This document shows, piece by piece, positions 1-9,224 of a stretch of 64,000 nucleotides of DNA. Numbering within the stretch: position 1 is the stretch's first letter; each line of letters begins with the position of its first letter. This DNA comes from Streptomyces sp. CBMA29 (lineage in GTDB: Bacteria; Actinomycetota; Actinomycetes; Streptomycetales; Streptomycetaceae), in the NCBI RefSeq assembly GCF_014596445.1, contig NZ_MECL01000002.1, positions 1-64,000 on the forward strand, in the 5' to 3' direction. The position numbers and the translations under genes are program-made. The notes beneath the pieces were generated by a model, which saw only the letters and a list, made by a program, of their open reading frames with translations, was not told the origin of the DNA and ran no database searches.

Positions 1-344
1 GGCGGCGCGCTCGTACGGGAGGGGACGGCGGAGGGCCCGGCTCCCTTCGCGGCCTTCGCGTTCCCGGTCGGCGGCGGGAAGGCCGGTGGGGTGCTCGCGG
101 CCGGATCGGCGTACGGACGCGGCCGGTTGGCGTCCCCGGCCGCTGACGTGGCGGACGGGTCGGGCGCGGTGGGCGCGGTGAGCACGGACGGCCGCTGTAC
201 GGGGACGCGCGGACGGTCCGCGGCGGCCGGCGGGGTGTGCGCCGCCGGGTGGGCGCACGAGGTCAGGACCGCGGTCAGCGCGGTGGCCGCGGTCAGCAGC
301 GCGGGTACGCACGGGCGGCGCCGGGGGCTGCGGCGAGGTCGCAC
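1..344 (-). CDS. Putative lipoprotein, partial (3' part outside window)
   Basis: An open minus-strand frame starts at a GTG 13 nt downstream of the pstB-like stop and runs off the left edge. The N-terminus is Arg/Pro-rich, then a hydrophobic stretch leads to a lipobox-like LTSC, followed by an Ala/Pro/Thr-rich region typical of Streptomyces lipoprotein linkers. No clear Shine-Dalgarno is seen, so translation may depend on the gene upstream. Its place at the end of the Pst-like cluster suggests an extracytoplasmic protein made with it. The mature domain is not visible, so the family cannot be named. Confidence 0.5.
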   Translation of the reverse strand, partial: MRPRRSPRRRPCVPALLTAATALTAVLTSCAHPAAHTPPAAADRPRVPVQRPSVLTAPTAPDPSATSAAGDANRPRPYADPAASTPPAFPPPTGNAKAAKGAGPSAVPSRTSAP

Positions 345-357
345 GGGGCGCCGCCGC

Positions 358-1263
358 TCAGCCGAACCGGCCGTTGACGTAGTCCGAAGTGCGTGGGTCC
401 TGCGGGCGGTTGAACATGTCGTCGGTCGGGCCGTGCTCCACGATGACGCCGGGCGTGCCCTGTTCGGCGAGGAAGAAGGCGCAGGAGTCCGAGACGCGCG
501 CGGCCTGCTGCATGTTGTGGGTGACGATGACGATGGTCACGTCGTCGGACAGCTCCCCGATGGTCTGCTCGATGCGCCGCGTGGAGGTCGGGTCGAGCGC
601 GGAGCACGGCTCGTCCATCAGCAGCACGCGCGGCCGTACCGCCAACGACCGGGCGATGCACAGGCGTTGCTGCTGCCCGCCGGACAAGGCGCCGCCGGGC
701 TGCCGCAGCCGGTCGCGTACTTCCTTCCAGAGTCCGGCCTTGGTCAGGCACTCCTCGACCAGGTCGTCGCGGTCGCCGCGCCCGGCCTTGACGCCGTTCA
801 TCTTCAGTCCGGCCAGCACGTTGTCGTAGATCGACATCGCGGGGAACGGGTTCGGCTTCTGGAAGACCATGCCGATCTCGCGGCGGGCGTGGGTGATCCG
901 GCGGCCCCGGTCGTAGATGTCCTCGCCGTCGAGCAGGACCTGCCCGGCGAGCGAGGCGGTGCCGATCAGTTCGTGCATGCGGTTGAGGATGCGCAGGAAG
1001 GTGGACTTGCCGCAGCCGGAGGGGCCGATCAGCGCGGTGACGCGCTGCGCGGGCATGGTGAGCGACACCCGGTCGAGCACCTTGTGGTCGCCGAACCAGG
1101 CCGACACCTCACGGGCGTCGAGGGAGGCGGAACGGGAGACGGAACGGGAATCGGAGCGGGAGTCGGTGCGGGAATCGGTGCGGGAATCGGTGCGGGAGTC
1201 GCCGCCGGCCGGCGGGTCGCCGGGGACGGGCGGCAGTACGACGGTCTCGTCAGTCGCTGACAT
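358..1263 (-). CDS. pstB: Phosphate-type ABC transporter ATP-binding protein (PstB-like)
   Basis: 301 aa if started at the ATG with GAGGA five bases upstream. Visible motifs are Walker [10 protein letters not shown], signature LSGGQQQR, Walker B VLLMDEP followed by CSALDPTST, and the H-loop IVTHNM. The order and spacing fit PstB, which energises phosphate import with PstC/PstA at the membrane. Unusual is a repetitive Ser-Arg-Thr-Asp insert near residues 25-45, before the ABC core, encoded by 12-bp repeats. It is the last transporter gene of the cluster, separated from the permease genes by exported-protein genes. It may be a paralogue rather than the housekeeping PstB. Confidence 0.85.
   Translation of the reverse strand: MSATDETVVLPPVPGDPPAGGDSRTDSRTDSRTDSRSDSRSVSRSASLDAREVSAWFGDHKVLDRVSLTMPAQRVTALIGPSGCGKSTFLRILNRMHELIGTASLAGQVLLDGEDIYDRGRRITHARREIGMVFQKPNPFPAMSIYDNVLAGLKMNGVKAGRGDRDDLVEECLTKAGLWKEVRDRLRQPGGALSGGQQQRLCIARSLAVRPRVLLMDEPCSALDPTSTRRIEQTIGELSDDVTIVIVTHNMQQAARVSDSCAFFLAEQGTPGVIVEHGPTDDMFNRPQDPRTSDYVNGRFG
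1122..1203. repeat. 12-bp tandem repeat inside pstB-like gene
   Basis: About six units related to CGGGAATCGGTG occur in a row near the 5' end of the pstB-like gene. They are in frame and encode the DSRT/DSRS repeats ahead of the ABC core. The unit length keeps the reading frame, so copy number could vary without loss of function. Confidence 0.8.
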
Positions 1264-1332
1264 CGTGTTCCTCATATGCGTCGGGTATGCGTCGGGGCGG
1301 TTCGTGGCGGCCTCGGTCCGGAAGCGGCTCAA

Positions 1333-1387
1333 GCGGTCCGGTACCAGGCGGTCCGGTACAAAGCGGTCCGGTACCAGGCGGTCCGGT
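1333..1387. repeat. 15-bp tandem repeat in the pstB-like leader
   Basis: Three full units and a partial fourth of GCGGTCCGGTACCAG lie between the sortase-like stop and the pstB-like start. This gap holds no recognisable gene. Comparable short tandem repeats occupy two other leaders of the cluster. Confidence 0.85.
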
Positions 1388-1418
1388 CGCCGCCACGCCG
1401 GTCCCGAGTACGCCGGTC

Positions 1419-2345
1419 TCACAGCAGGTTGGGCAGCAGGCGGGTGGCCTCGCCGGACAGGGCGACCACGACGGCGGCGAGCACGGGGACCGCGCAGATC
1501 CACGTCTGCCAGCGCCCCCAGCGGCGGTAGGCCCAGGTGACGGCGACCGCGACGAGCAGCAGCCCCTGCGTCCACAGCAGGATCGGCAGCCAGGCGGCCG
1601 GGTCACCGGCCAGCGGCTGCTCGGCCGACGAGATGCCGCCGCCCGCGGCCGGGCCCGGCTGGACGTCGCTGACCAGTTCCGCGTCCACCCGCAGCACGCC
1701 GTGCGGGGTGTAGAGGCCGCCGGTCGCGGTCATCAGGATCAGTCGGCCCTGCCCGGTGCCGGGCAGCGTCGGCGCCGGGTCGCCCGCGTGCCGCACTCCG
1801 GTCACCTGGTACCGCTGCTGACCCTGGCCCGTCGTGACGGTGATCGGGTCACCGGCCTTCAGCTCGTCGATGTGGTTGAACGGGCTGCCGTAGCCCCACT
1901 GCCGGCCCATCACGATGCTGGTGCCCGGCTGGCCCGGCAGCGGGGTGTCCCTGCGGTGCCCAGGACCCGACCTGAGCACACCGGACGTCGTGCCCTGGAA
2001 GACGACCTCCTTGAGGCCGATCGCCTTGATGTGCAGCACCGCGACCGGCGAACCCAGCGGCACGGGCTCGCCCTTGTCGTCCAGGCGTCCCACCGGGGCC
2101 GTGCCCTTGGCGAGTTGGGCGCGCAGGTCGGCGTAACCGGTCTGCTGGGCGCGGGCGTGCTCGACGTGGCCGAGCAGCGTGAGATTGACGACGAATCCGA
2201 GCAGCAGCGCGGCCAGCAGGGTCAGCGCCGCGCCCGGAATGACGAACCAGGCGGCGGGCCGCAGTTCGGCCGCCCGCCCTTGCTGCGGCTCGGCCGGTTC
2301 CGGCGGCGGCCCGGCGGCCTCGCGGGACGGTGACAGTACGGCCAC
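1419..2345 (-). CDS. Sortase-like membrane protein lacking catalytic His and Cys
   Basis: 308 aa from a GTG preceded by AAGGAG. The protein has a proline-rich cytoplasmic N-terminus, one membrane segment, an extracytoplasmic domain with the class E sortase fold signature ([15 protein letters not shown] resembles the conserved block after the catalytic His), and two further membrane segments near the C-terminus. Where active sortases carry the GH and TTC motifs, this protein reads MGRQ and LILMTATGG, so both catalytic His and Cys appear to be absent, while a downstream Arg (VLRV) remains. It follows the LAATG-motif gene. It may bind or scaffold that protein rather than anchor it; this role is inference. 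Confidence 0.75.
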   Translation of the reverse strand: MAVLSPSREAAGPPPEPAEPQQGRAAELRPAAWFVIPGAALTLLAALLLGFVVNLTLLGHVEHARAQQTGYADLRAQLAKGTAPVGRLDDKGEPVPLGSPVAVLHIKAIGLKEVVFQGTTSGVLRSGPGHRRDTPLPGQPGTSIVMGRQWGYGSPFNHIDELKAGDPITVTTGQGQQRYQVTGVRHAGDPAPTLPGTGQGRLILMTATGGLYTPHGVLRVDAELVSDVQPGPAAGGGISSAEQPLAGDPAAWLPILLWTQGLLLVAVAVTWAYRRWGRWQTWICAVPVLAAVVVALSGEATRLLPNLL

Positions 2346-2520
2346 GGGTGGCGCTCCTTCGCGTGCGTGCGTTTCGCTGACGTGCTCGGACTGGGGGTCG
2401 GCGCCGCGGTCTCGTACGCGACCCCAACGGCGGCCCCAACGGCGGTCGTGGGGGCCGGTCGTACGGCGGCAGTACGGCCGGTCGCCGGGCGGAGGACGGT
2501 CGGAACCGCCCGCCGCCCGG

Positions 2521-2548
2521 CGTACCGCGTACCGCGTACCGCGTACGG
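2521..2548. repeat. 7-bp tandem repeat before the LAATG-protein stop
   Basis: Four units of CGTACCG, the last ending CGG, lie immediately downstream of the LAATG-protein gene in the gap before the sortase-like gene. The rest of this 203-nt gap is GC-rich with no gene I can support. Confidence 0.8.
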
Positions 2549-4000
2549 TCAGTCGCGCGGCGTGGGACCGAAGGTGAGCAACTTGCCGTCCCTGCGCACC
2601 CGGTACGCGGCATAGCCGCCGCCGGTCACCATCAGGAACGCCAGCACGCTCAGCGGGACGACACCGGTGGCTCCGGTGGCCGCCAGCGGACCGTTGTTGC
2701 CGCCGGAGCCGCCCGACGTACCGGACGAACCGCCGCTGGACAGACCGCCGTTGGACGCGCCGCCGTCGGTCGACGTACCTCCGCCGTCCGCGCCGCCGGT
2801 GTCGGTGGGCGTGTCCGTGGGGGTGTCGGTCGGGGTGTCCGTGGGCTCGTCGGTCGGCGTGCCGGTCGGATCGTCGGTCGGCGAGGCGCCCGCGCCGACC
2901 TTGAACGCGAACGTCTGCTTGATGCCGCTGGTCGCGCCGGTCAGTACCAGCGAGTGGCTGCCGTCGGCGAGGTCGGCGGGCAGGGTCACCGCGTAGTTGG
3001 TGATCTTGCCGTTGTTGTCGGCGGTCGCGTCGTCGGCCGCCGGGGACCCGTCGAGCGCGAAGGCGATCTTCTCGCCGTTCCCGCCCGTGGGGCCCGGCAG
3101 GAACCCCTCCGCGGTGACCTTGATCTGCTGGCCCTTGGTGAGCGCCGGGGTGTCGTGCAGTTCGGTCCCGGATTCGTCGAGCACGGTCAGGTCGGGCTCG
3201 GCCACCACGGGATACGACACCCCGTTCTGGCTGGCGGCGAACTTGAGCGGGTCGCTGGGCGTGAACTCCGCCGAGAGCGCGATGACGGAGGGGTTGCCGA
3301 TCCCTGGGATGCTCGCCGTCGCCACGCCGTTGACCAGCGGAATCATGTTCCCGCCGGTGACGGGCACGGCGCCCTGCTTGAAGGTGACCGTGCCTTCCGC
3401 GGTGTCCGGCGTGACGGTCGCCTTGAGGGTGATCTTCTTGTCCGCCACGGCCCGGCCCGCCGGGTCGACGGTGAGAGCGACGGAGGTCGACGTCGGCGGG
3501 GTGACCGTCTTCACCGCCCAGTCGGAGCCGGTGATCTCGATGAACGTGGTGAAGGTCGGCAGGTCCGCGGCGGACTGGTCGGCGGACTTGCAGACCACGT
3601 CGATCGGATAGGTGCCGTCGGCGAGGTCCACGCTCGAGGCGTCGAACGCGGAGCTGACCGACCGGAGGATCGTGCCGTTGCCCCCAGAGGCCGGGAGCTG
3701 CGCGGTGATGGGGGCGGTCGAGAACGGGGCGCCGTTGGTCAAGTGGGTCGCCAGGAGCGACTCCGCGCCGTCGAGGACGATGTACACGCTCACGGCGTCC
3801 TGGTAGTTCGTGGGGCATGCCTGGTCGACCGAGACCGACGTGAAGGCCGGGGAGTCGTCGACGGTGCCGGCGGCGGGTGACAGCGTCACGTTCCCGGCCA
3901 GATCCGCGTTCGCGGTCCCCGCGGTGGTGAGGACCAGGGCCCCGGTGCCCAGGACCAGTGCGAGCACGCTCAGCAGCGCCGCGTGCATTCTTCGTTTCAT
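2549..4000 (-). CDS. Exported Ig-like protein with LAATG cell-wall sorting signal
   Basis: 483 aa. A signal peptide with MKRR start and cleavage near TANADLAG is followed by Ig-like beta-sandwich repeats. The N-terminal half is homologous by eye to the neighbouring 373-aa protein (shared CPTNYQDA/CPANYQDA and NGTI(L/V)RS motifs). A stalk of TDEPTDTP-type repeats and a Gly/Ser-rich linker lead to PLAATGATG, a hydrophobic segment and an Arg-rich tail: the LAxTG sorting signal that Streptomyces class E sortases recognise. It is predicted to be covalently attached to peptidoglycan. Its position within the Pst-like cluster suggests a surface role with the substrate-binding proteins. Confidence 0.82.
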   Translation of the reverse strand: MKRRMHAALLSVLALVLGTGALVLTTAGTANADLAGNVTLSPAAGTVDDSPAFTSVSVDQACPTNYQDAVSVYIVLDGAESLLATHLTNGAPFSTAPITAQLPASGGNGTILRSVSSAFDASSVDLADGTYPIDVVCKSADQSAADLPTFTTFIEITGSDWAVKTVTPPTSTSVALTVDPAGRAVADKKITLKATVTPDTAEGTVTFKQGAVPVTGGNMIPLVNGVATASIPGIGNPSVIALSAEFTPSDPLKFAASQNGVSYPVVAEPDLTVLDESGTELHDTPALTKGQQIKVTAEGFLPGPTGGNGEKIAFALDGSPAADDATADNNGKITNYAVTLPADLADGSHSLVLTGATSGIKQTFAFKVGAGASPTDDPTGTPTDEPTDTPTDTPTDTPTDTGGADGGGTSTDGGASNGGLSSGGSSGTSGGSGGNNGPLAATGATGVVPLSVLAFLMVTGGGYAAYRVRRDGKLLTFGPTPRD

Positions 4001-4030
4001 GTCTCCTCGTCCCCTCGGGGATATGCGTCG

Positions 4031-4102
4031 GTCGTACGTGTCGTACGTGTCGTGTGTGTCCTGCGTGTCGTGCGTGTCCTGCGTGTCGTACGTGTCCTGC
4101 GG
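4031..4102. repeat. 9-bp tandem repeat in the LAATG-protein leader
   Basis: Eight contiguous 9-bp units alternate between GTCGTACGT-type and GTCCTGCGT-type, filling the space 30 to 100 bp upstream of the LAATG-protein start. The surrounding gap (4001-4199) contains nothing else I can identify. Confidence 0.9.
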
Positions 4103-4199
4103 TGGTCACCTGCCGGTTCCGCCGTGTCACGGCGGCAGCCGGGCATCTGGACGATGCCCGGCCGGTGGTACGTCTGTGCTGGTCAGCGCTGTTTCGCGG

Positions 4200-5321
4200 T
4201 CACTTCGTGGTGAAGGTGAAGGAGACCTGGACGAAGCTGCACAGACCGGTGAGGGTCAGGGTGTGGGAGCCGCGGGCGATCAGCTTCGGCACCGTCAGGT
4301 CGTAGCCGGTGACCGAGCCCTGCGCGTCGGTCGCCACCGGGGCGAAGAGCGCGAGGGCGTTGGACACGAACGGCAGCACCTGCTCCTGGCTCTGCGGCAG
4401 GAAGCCCTGCGCGGAGACCTTGATGTGCTGTCCCGGGGTCAACTGCGGGCTGTTCCCCAGGGCGTTGCCGTCCGCGTCGGTCACCGTGACCGACGGCGCG
4501 TTGACGAACGAGTAGCTGAGGACCGAGTAGTCCTGCGCGTAGGCGAGTTGGTCGGCGGGGATGAAGACCGCGATGTAACTGCGGACGTTCGGCGCGGTGT
4601 TGGCCGGCGGCTGGAAGGTGGCCACGCCGTTGACGACCGGCACCGGGGTGTCGTACACGGTGACGCCGTTGTCCGCCTCGAACTGCACGGCTCCGGGCAC
4701 GCCGCCCGCGACCTTCGCGGTGAGCGTGAAGGGCTTGCCGACCTGGACGTGGTTGGCCGGGGCGGCGCTGAGCCTGACGCTGGTGGCGACCGGGGCGGCG
4801 TGGCCCGACACCTGCCAGGTGTCACCGGTCACGTCGATGAAGCCGGTGAACGTCGGGTGCTCGGGGAAGTTCGCCCGGTCGGCGTTCGCGCAGGTCACGT
4901 GGATCGGGTACGTGCCGTCCGCCACCGGGACACTGGCGACGTCGAAGGCGGTGGCGATCGACCGGACGATGGTGCCGTTGCCCGACGCCTCCGGGACCTG
5001 AGCCGCGACCGGGGCCTTGGTGTACGGGGCGCCGCTGGTCAGGTGGGAGGCCAGGAGCGACTCCCGGCCGTCCGGGACCACGAGCGACACCGTGAGGGCG
5101 TCCTGGTAGTTCGCCGGGCACGCCTTGTCGACCGACACCCGCGCAAACGGCGAGTCGTCGTCGATGCCGGTGCCGCGCGCGGTGAGGGTGACCGTGCCCG
5201 AAGTCGCCTTCGCGGTACCGGTGGTGGCGCCGGCGGTGCCCGCCCCCGCGAGCAGCGCGCCCGTGCCCATGCCCAGTGCGAGCGCGCCGACCAGAACGCC
5301 GCGCAGTCTTCGTCTCGTCAT
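4200..5321 (-). CDS. Exported Ig-like repeat protein
   Basis: 373 aa from the ATG preceded by GGGGGAG. It has a TRRRLR signal peptide with Ala-Gly-rich h-region, then Ig-like domains. It is a paralogue of the N-terminal region of the next gene, without stalk or sorting signal, ending in a beta-rich SFTFTTK. It is probably secreted or retained on the surface by partner proteins. Genes on both sides are the third substrate-binding protein and the LAATG protein, all on one strand, which supports co-expression. No enzymatic motif is seen. Confidence 0.75.
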   Translation of the reverse strand: MTRRRLRGVLVGALALGMGTGALLAGAGTAGATTGTAKATSGTVTLTARGTGIDDDSPFARVSVDKACPANYQDALTVSLVVPDGRESLLASHLTSGAPYTKAPVAAQVPEASGNGTIVRSIATAFDVASVPVADGTYPIHVTCANADRANFPEHPTFTGFIDVTGDTWQVSGHAAPVATSVRLSAAPANHVQVGKPFTLTAKVAGGVPGAVQFEADNGVTVYDTPVPVVNGVATFQPPANTAPNVRSYIAVFIPADQLAYAQDYSVLSYSFVNAPSVTVTDADGNALGNSPQLTPGQHIKVSAQGFLPQSQEQVLPFVSNALALFAPVATDAQGSVTGYDLTVPKLIARGSHTLTLTGLCSFVQVSFTFTTK

Positions 5322-5442
5322 TGTTTTCTCTCCCCCTGAAGGAGTCCGGTGTGTACGTGGCACCGCGTCGCGGTGCCGGGAGCGGCCGGGCGCCCACGAG
5401 GGACGCCCGGCCCGGCGGACGGTGGTCCGCCGCTGTGACGGG

Positions 5443-6552
5443 TCAGACGAGGTCGCGGCTGACCAGCGTGGTCGCGTTGCCGCAGTTGGCGTCGGTGCCG
5501 AAGCCGTACTTGTTGATCACCGTGGTGGTGGAGTCGTACTTGGCGGTGCAGACCTTGGAGGCGCTGCCGACGAAGGTGTTCTTGATGAGCGTCTCGCCGG
5601 TGACCCGGCTGTCCGGGATGACGTTGTAGACCTCACGCGTGACCGGGAACGCGGTGTTCAGGTTCCCGCTCGCGTTCAGCGGCGCGGTGGAGTTGACGGT
5701 CTTGAGCACCGCGCCGTTGCGACGGTCGGTCACGCCCGGCAGGGAGCGGCCCTGCGCGATGTGCTGGGCGATCGAGAACGGCATGAGGTCGTTCGGGCCC
5801 TGGAGGGCGCTGCCGTTGTGCTCCTGGACGGCGGCGCCGTTCGCGGCGGTGTCCTTGACGCAGGACGGCAGGGTGGTGGCGTTGAAGCCCAGCGTCGAGG
5901 CCCAGAACTTGCGGGTGCCGGAACCGGCCTGCGGCACCAGCGGGTGGACGGTGACGCCGCCGATGGTCGGGTACGTGCCGGCCGGCAGCGGGTTGCCCGC
6001 CGTGTCCAGGCAGTTGTAGGCCCGGGTGAGGTCGGAGGTGGCCTTCTGGGCGTTCGTCAGGGAGGAACCGCCGGCCAGGTAGGTGAAGTTGGCGGGCAGG
6101 CTGGTGGTGGTCGCCGTCGCCGCCGTCACCGCGTCCACGGCGAACGGGATGAAGGTGAACTGGCCCGTGGCGTTGGGCGTGGAGGAGGAACGGGCGAAGT
6201 CGATGCAGTGGCTGCCGGCCGCGATGTCGGCGCGCAGCGCGTTGACACCGGCGCCCGAGCCGTCGGGGCGGGTGACCGACGCACAGGTGGTGTCCCGCGT
6301 CGAGATCGTGGAGGAACCGGTGGCGTCGTAGGACGCGATCAGGTTGCCGTCCGAGGAACCGGTCGGGTTCGGGTCGGCGATCTTGTTGCCCAGGCCGTTG
6401 AGCACGTCCTGCGTGGTGTCGGAGCCGACCGCGACGAGCGTGCGGTGGACACCGGCCGCCGGGTCGGCCTGAGCCGTACCGGCCACGATGGTGACGCCGA
6501 GGGTCGCGGTACCGACCACGATCGCCGCCCGCTTGGCGAATTTCACGTTCAC
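5443..6552 (-). CDS. PstS-like substrate-binding protein, secreted form
   Basis: 369 aa from a GTG with GGAGGAAATACA upstream. The signal peptide ends near AQADPA and is not a lipobox. The mature protein opens with AVGSDTTQDV and carries the SSSTP and GSGTRKFW motifs typical of PstS-type periplasmic binding proteins that bind oxyanions. It has no membrane segment, unlike the two other binding-type proteins upstream, so it may be released or bound to surface partners. The 218-bp leader is AT-rich for this region and may hold its own promoter. Confidence 0.75.
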   Translation of the reverse strand: MNVKFAKRAAIVVGTATLGVTIVAGTAQADPAAGVHRTLVAVGSDTTQDVLNGLGNKIADPNPTGSSDGNLIASYDATGSSTISTRDTTCASVTRPDGSGAGVNALRADIAAGSHCIDFARSSSTPNATGQFTFIPFAVDAVTAATATTTSLPANFTYLAGGSSLTNAQKATSDLTRAYNCLDTAGNPLPAGTYPTIGGVTVHPLVPQAGSGTRKFWASTLGFNATTLPSCVKDTAANGAAVQEHNGSALQGPNDLMPFSIAQHIAQGRSLPGVTDRRNGAVLKTVNSTAPLNASGNLNTAFPVTREVYNVIPDSRVTGETLIKNTFVGSASKVCTAKYDSTTTVINKYGFGTDANCGNATTLVSRDLV

Positions 6553-6770
6553 TGTATTTCCTCCGAGTTGATGCGGATGGAATTTCCAGACGTGTGACAC
6601 GCAAGGAGAATTTATAATTCCCCCCAAAAGACCTGACCTGTCGGTCCGGCCATGAATTATCCTGCCGATCGCTTCAAGAAGTGGCAACCAAAATTACCGC
6701 CCCGTGAAAGTGAACAACGGGTATTCCAAATTCTCTTTTATTTTCCTTCCAAGGGGCGCCCAAGTACCCG
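6553..6770 (-). promoter_or_regulatory. AT-rich leader, possible internal promoter with PHO-like half-site
   Basis: Unlike the rest of the cluster this gap is strongly AT-rich and precedes the secreted PstS-like gene. On the minus strand it contains GTTCACTTTCACGG, close to the GTTCACC direct-repeat units bound by Streptomyces PhoP. The second repeat is imperfect, so a PHO box is only a suggestion. No gene is visible here. Confidence 0.35.
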
Positions 6771-9224
6771 TCACACCGGTTTCCTGCCGCGGACGACGCC
6801 CGCGCGCATCAGCAGGGGTCCGGCCAGGGAACCCGCGATGCCCGCGATGAGGACGATCAGCAGCACCCAGCGGATGGCGCCGAGAATCGCCTGGGGGGTG
6901 GTGCCGCCGGTCTGGGCGACGTTGCTGACGGGGGGTGAGGCGGCGGGTCCTGCGGTGGAGCCCTTGGTCGTACCGGCCGCGGGGGCCGACGACGAAGGGG
7001 ACGCGGGCGGTGCGCCGCCCGGACCCGGTCCCCCGCCGGCCGCACCGTTGTTGGCGCCGCCGCCCGTACCGCCGCCGGCCGTTCCCATGCCGCCGGAACC
7101 GGAGCCGGAGCCGCCGCTGGAGGACGTGTCACCCGGTCCCGTGGCCGGGGGCACACCGGCGAGCAGCGCGGACGCGGCCGTGAGTGCCTGTTCGCGCAGG
7201 GTGGCGGTCAGGGGCGCGTAGCCGAGCGGCAACAGGCCGAAGCCGATGCCCTGTTGCTGGCCGGAGCCCGCCGCGTAACGGATCAGCGCGGCGTAGGTCT
7301 TGCGGTCGGCGGCGTCCAGCGAGGTGGAGGCGGCGGCGTAGGTGACGGTGGTGAGCGGGTAGGCGCCCGGTGTCTTCAGGGACGGGTCCGCGTTCAGGAC
7401 GCCCGGGGCCTTGCCCGCCTTCATCCCGTTCACCGCCTTGGTCATCGAGTCGACCGTCGGGGCGACGAACTGGCCGTCGGCGTTGAGGAGTTCGGCGGTG
7501 CCGAGCCGGTAGCGGGCGGCGCTGGCCGCGTCGGTCAGACCCATGATGAAGTTCGAGCCGGCCGGCTGCGTCTCGGCCTTCGTCAGCGCCGGGGGCGTGG
7601 ACGTGGGGTTGAAGCCGGTGATGCCGCCGTTGTTGGCCTTGCGGACCGTCCTGGCGTCATCGCTCAGACCGCTGCCGTACGGATTCACGCCGACGGCCGT
7701 CAGCCGGATGTCGGGGAAGCGGCTGTCGGGCGCCCACACCGTGGGGTCCGGCTTGTCGAAGCCGGACGGCGGGGTACTGACCGGTTCCAGCTCCAGGAAA
7801 TACGGATTGATGACCGTGCCCCACGGGTCGGGCTTTCCGGAAAGGAAGCTCCGCGCGTCGGGGTCGGAGAGCAGCCATTTCCACAACTGCCCGGCCGAAT
7901 CGCTCGCGCCCTGCGGGACCCCGATACCGAATCCGCAGGAACTGCCTACGGGGTAGGGGACACCGGCGTTGAGTTGCGCGAATTCGGGGTCGCGCTCGAT
8001 ACCGAACGGGTTCTTCGCGGGAAGTCTGCCGCGGGGGAAGTCGTTGCCCGGCAGGTCGCACTGGTAGGACTCGGTGAGCATCTTCGCCACGAGCCGCGCG
8101 TTCAGCCGTATCCGGGGCACCTGTTGGGACGATCCGGCCACCTGGACGCTGTAGCCGATGACGAGTCCGGAGACCGCCACCGGCGCGTGGACGACCGGTG
8201 CCGTGTCCGGCTGGGGCAGCACCGGGTTCTCGATGAAGGCGAGTCCGGCCGAGCCCGTGCCGGGGCTGGTGACCTGCGTACGGGAGAAGTCCTCGAGCTG
8301 CGGAACGTATCCGTAGGTGACCTTCTGCGAGGTGCACAGGGTCGGCGCCCAGGAGCTCATCGCCTCGAAGATCATCTCGGAGCCGATGGTGGGCTGTTCG
8401 TCCTGGCCGATCGGGCAGGGCGAGTCGGTCGGGGCGAAGTCGAGCCGGAACACGATGCGTTGGGCCCAGTTCCCCGCGGACAGCGGGGAGCTGATCAGCC
8501 CGTTGGGCGGCGGCGCCTCTGAGCCGTCGGGTTCGTGGGTGCCGCGGGGCACGACCACGAGCCAGCACGGCTCGGGCGCCTGACCGGTCTTCGCCACCGT
8601 GCCGCACCCCAGGATCGGCGAGGTGTCCGCGTCCTCGGCCTGGAAGATCGTCTGGCCGCTGCCGTCGACGCCCGTCGTGGCGAGATCCTGCTCATTGGTC
8701 GCGTACTGCGTGAAGAACTGGTTGACGTCGGTCGAACTGGCGCCCTTCACCGTGGTGAAGGGCACGGTGCGCCGCTCCGGTTCCAGCGGGTCCAGATTGC
8801 CCACGCTCCGCCCGACGTTGAGGACGCCCGTGTTCGGCGGCGGGTTCCCGTACTCGCACTGCTCCGGGGTCGGGCCGGTCGCCGCGTCACCCCAGCACTG
8901 CATGAGCTGGAGGTAGTTGCCCGCGTTGTTGGGTGAACTCTTCACCCCGCCCGCCCACGAGACCTTCAGCCCCTGCGTGCGCAGCTTGCTGGTCTGCTCG
9001 ACCGTCACCTTCAGGTCCGAGAAGTCGTCGTAGGGTCCCTTGGTTCCGGACTTGGTGACGGCGGAGCCGGTGTCCGTGCCGGTGTCCGCCTGGGCCTGGC
9101 CGCCGCCCGCCGACGGCGGCAGCAGGGTCAGGCCGACGGCGGCGAGCGTCGCGGTGAGGAGCGCGCCGAGGCGGACCGACAGGACGCGGCCTCGGGCGGC
9201 TGTGGGGTGGTTACGCGCGGCCAT
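6771..9224 (-). CDS. Large exported protein, divergent binding-protein-like, C-terminal membrane anchor
   Basis: About 817 aa, starting at an ATG that overlaps the end of the upstream gene. A signal peptide ends near GQAQADTG, followed by a large ectodomain with several Cys residues. Its distal half resembles PstS-type proteins (AYPLTTVTYA near residue 620). A Gly/Ser/Pro linker leads to one membrane helix and an RGRKPV tail. It is longer than any usual PstS. Position between two binding proteins suggests a membrane-tethered accessory binding subunit. Ligand is unknown. Confidence 0.7.
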   Translation of the reverse strand: MAARNHPTAARGRVLSVRLGALLTATLAAVGLTLLPPSAGGGQAQADTGTDTGSAVTKSGTKGPYDDFSDLKVTVEQTSKLRTQGLKVSWAGGVKSSPNNAGNYLQLMQCWGDAATGPTPEQCEYGNPPPNTGVLNVGRSVGNLDPLEPERRTVPFTTVKGASSTDVNQFFTQYATNEQDLATTGVDGSGQTIFQAEDADTSPILGCGTVAKTGQAPEPCWLVVVPRGTHEPDGSEAPPPNGLISSPLSAGNWAQRIVFRLDFAPTDSPCPIGQDEQPTIGSEMIFEAMSSWAPTLCTSQKVTYGYVPQLEDFSRTQVTSPGTGSAGLAFIENPVLPQPDTAPVVHAPVAVSGLVIGYSVQVAGSSQQVPRIRLNARLVAKMLTESYQCDLPGNDFPRGRLPAKNPFGIERDPEFAQLNAGVPYPVGSSCGFGIGVPQGASDSAGQLWKWLLSDPDARSFLSGKPDPWGTVINPYFLELEPVSTPPSGFDKPDPTVWAPDSRFPDIRLTAVGVNPYGSGLSDDARTVRKANNGGITGFNPTSTPPALTKAETQPAGSNFIMGLTDAASAARYRLGTAELLNADGQFVAPTVDSMTKAVNGMKAGKAPGVLNADPSLKTPGAYPLTTVTYAAASTSLDAADRKTYAALIRYAAGSGQQQGIGFGLLPLGYAPLTATLREQALTAASALLAGVPPATGPGDTSSSGGSGSGSGGMGTAGGGTGGGANNGAAGGGPGPGGAPPASPSSSAPAAGTTKGSTAGPAASPPVSNVAQTGGTTPQAILGAIRWVLLIVLIAGIAGSLAGPLLMRAGVVRGRKPV

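Noticed and set aside
91..1260. Long plus-strand frame opposite the pstB-like gene
   Set aside because: It is the antisense shadow of a clear ABC ATPase in very GC-rich DNA; no ribosome site and no protein-like motifs.
2346..4130. A 903-codon minus-strand frame covering the LAATG gene and the sortase-like gene
   Set aside because: Only its 3' part (from 2345) codes for the sortase-like protein. The rest is an out-of-frame reading of the LAATG-protein gene.
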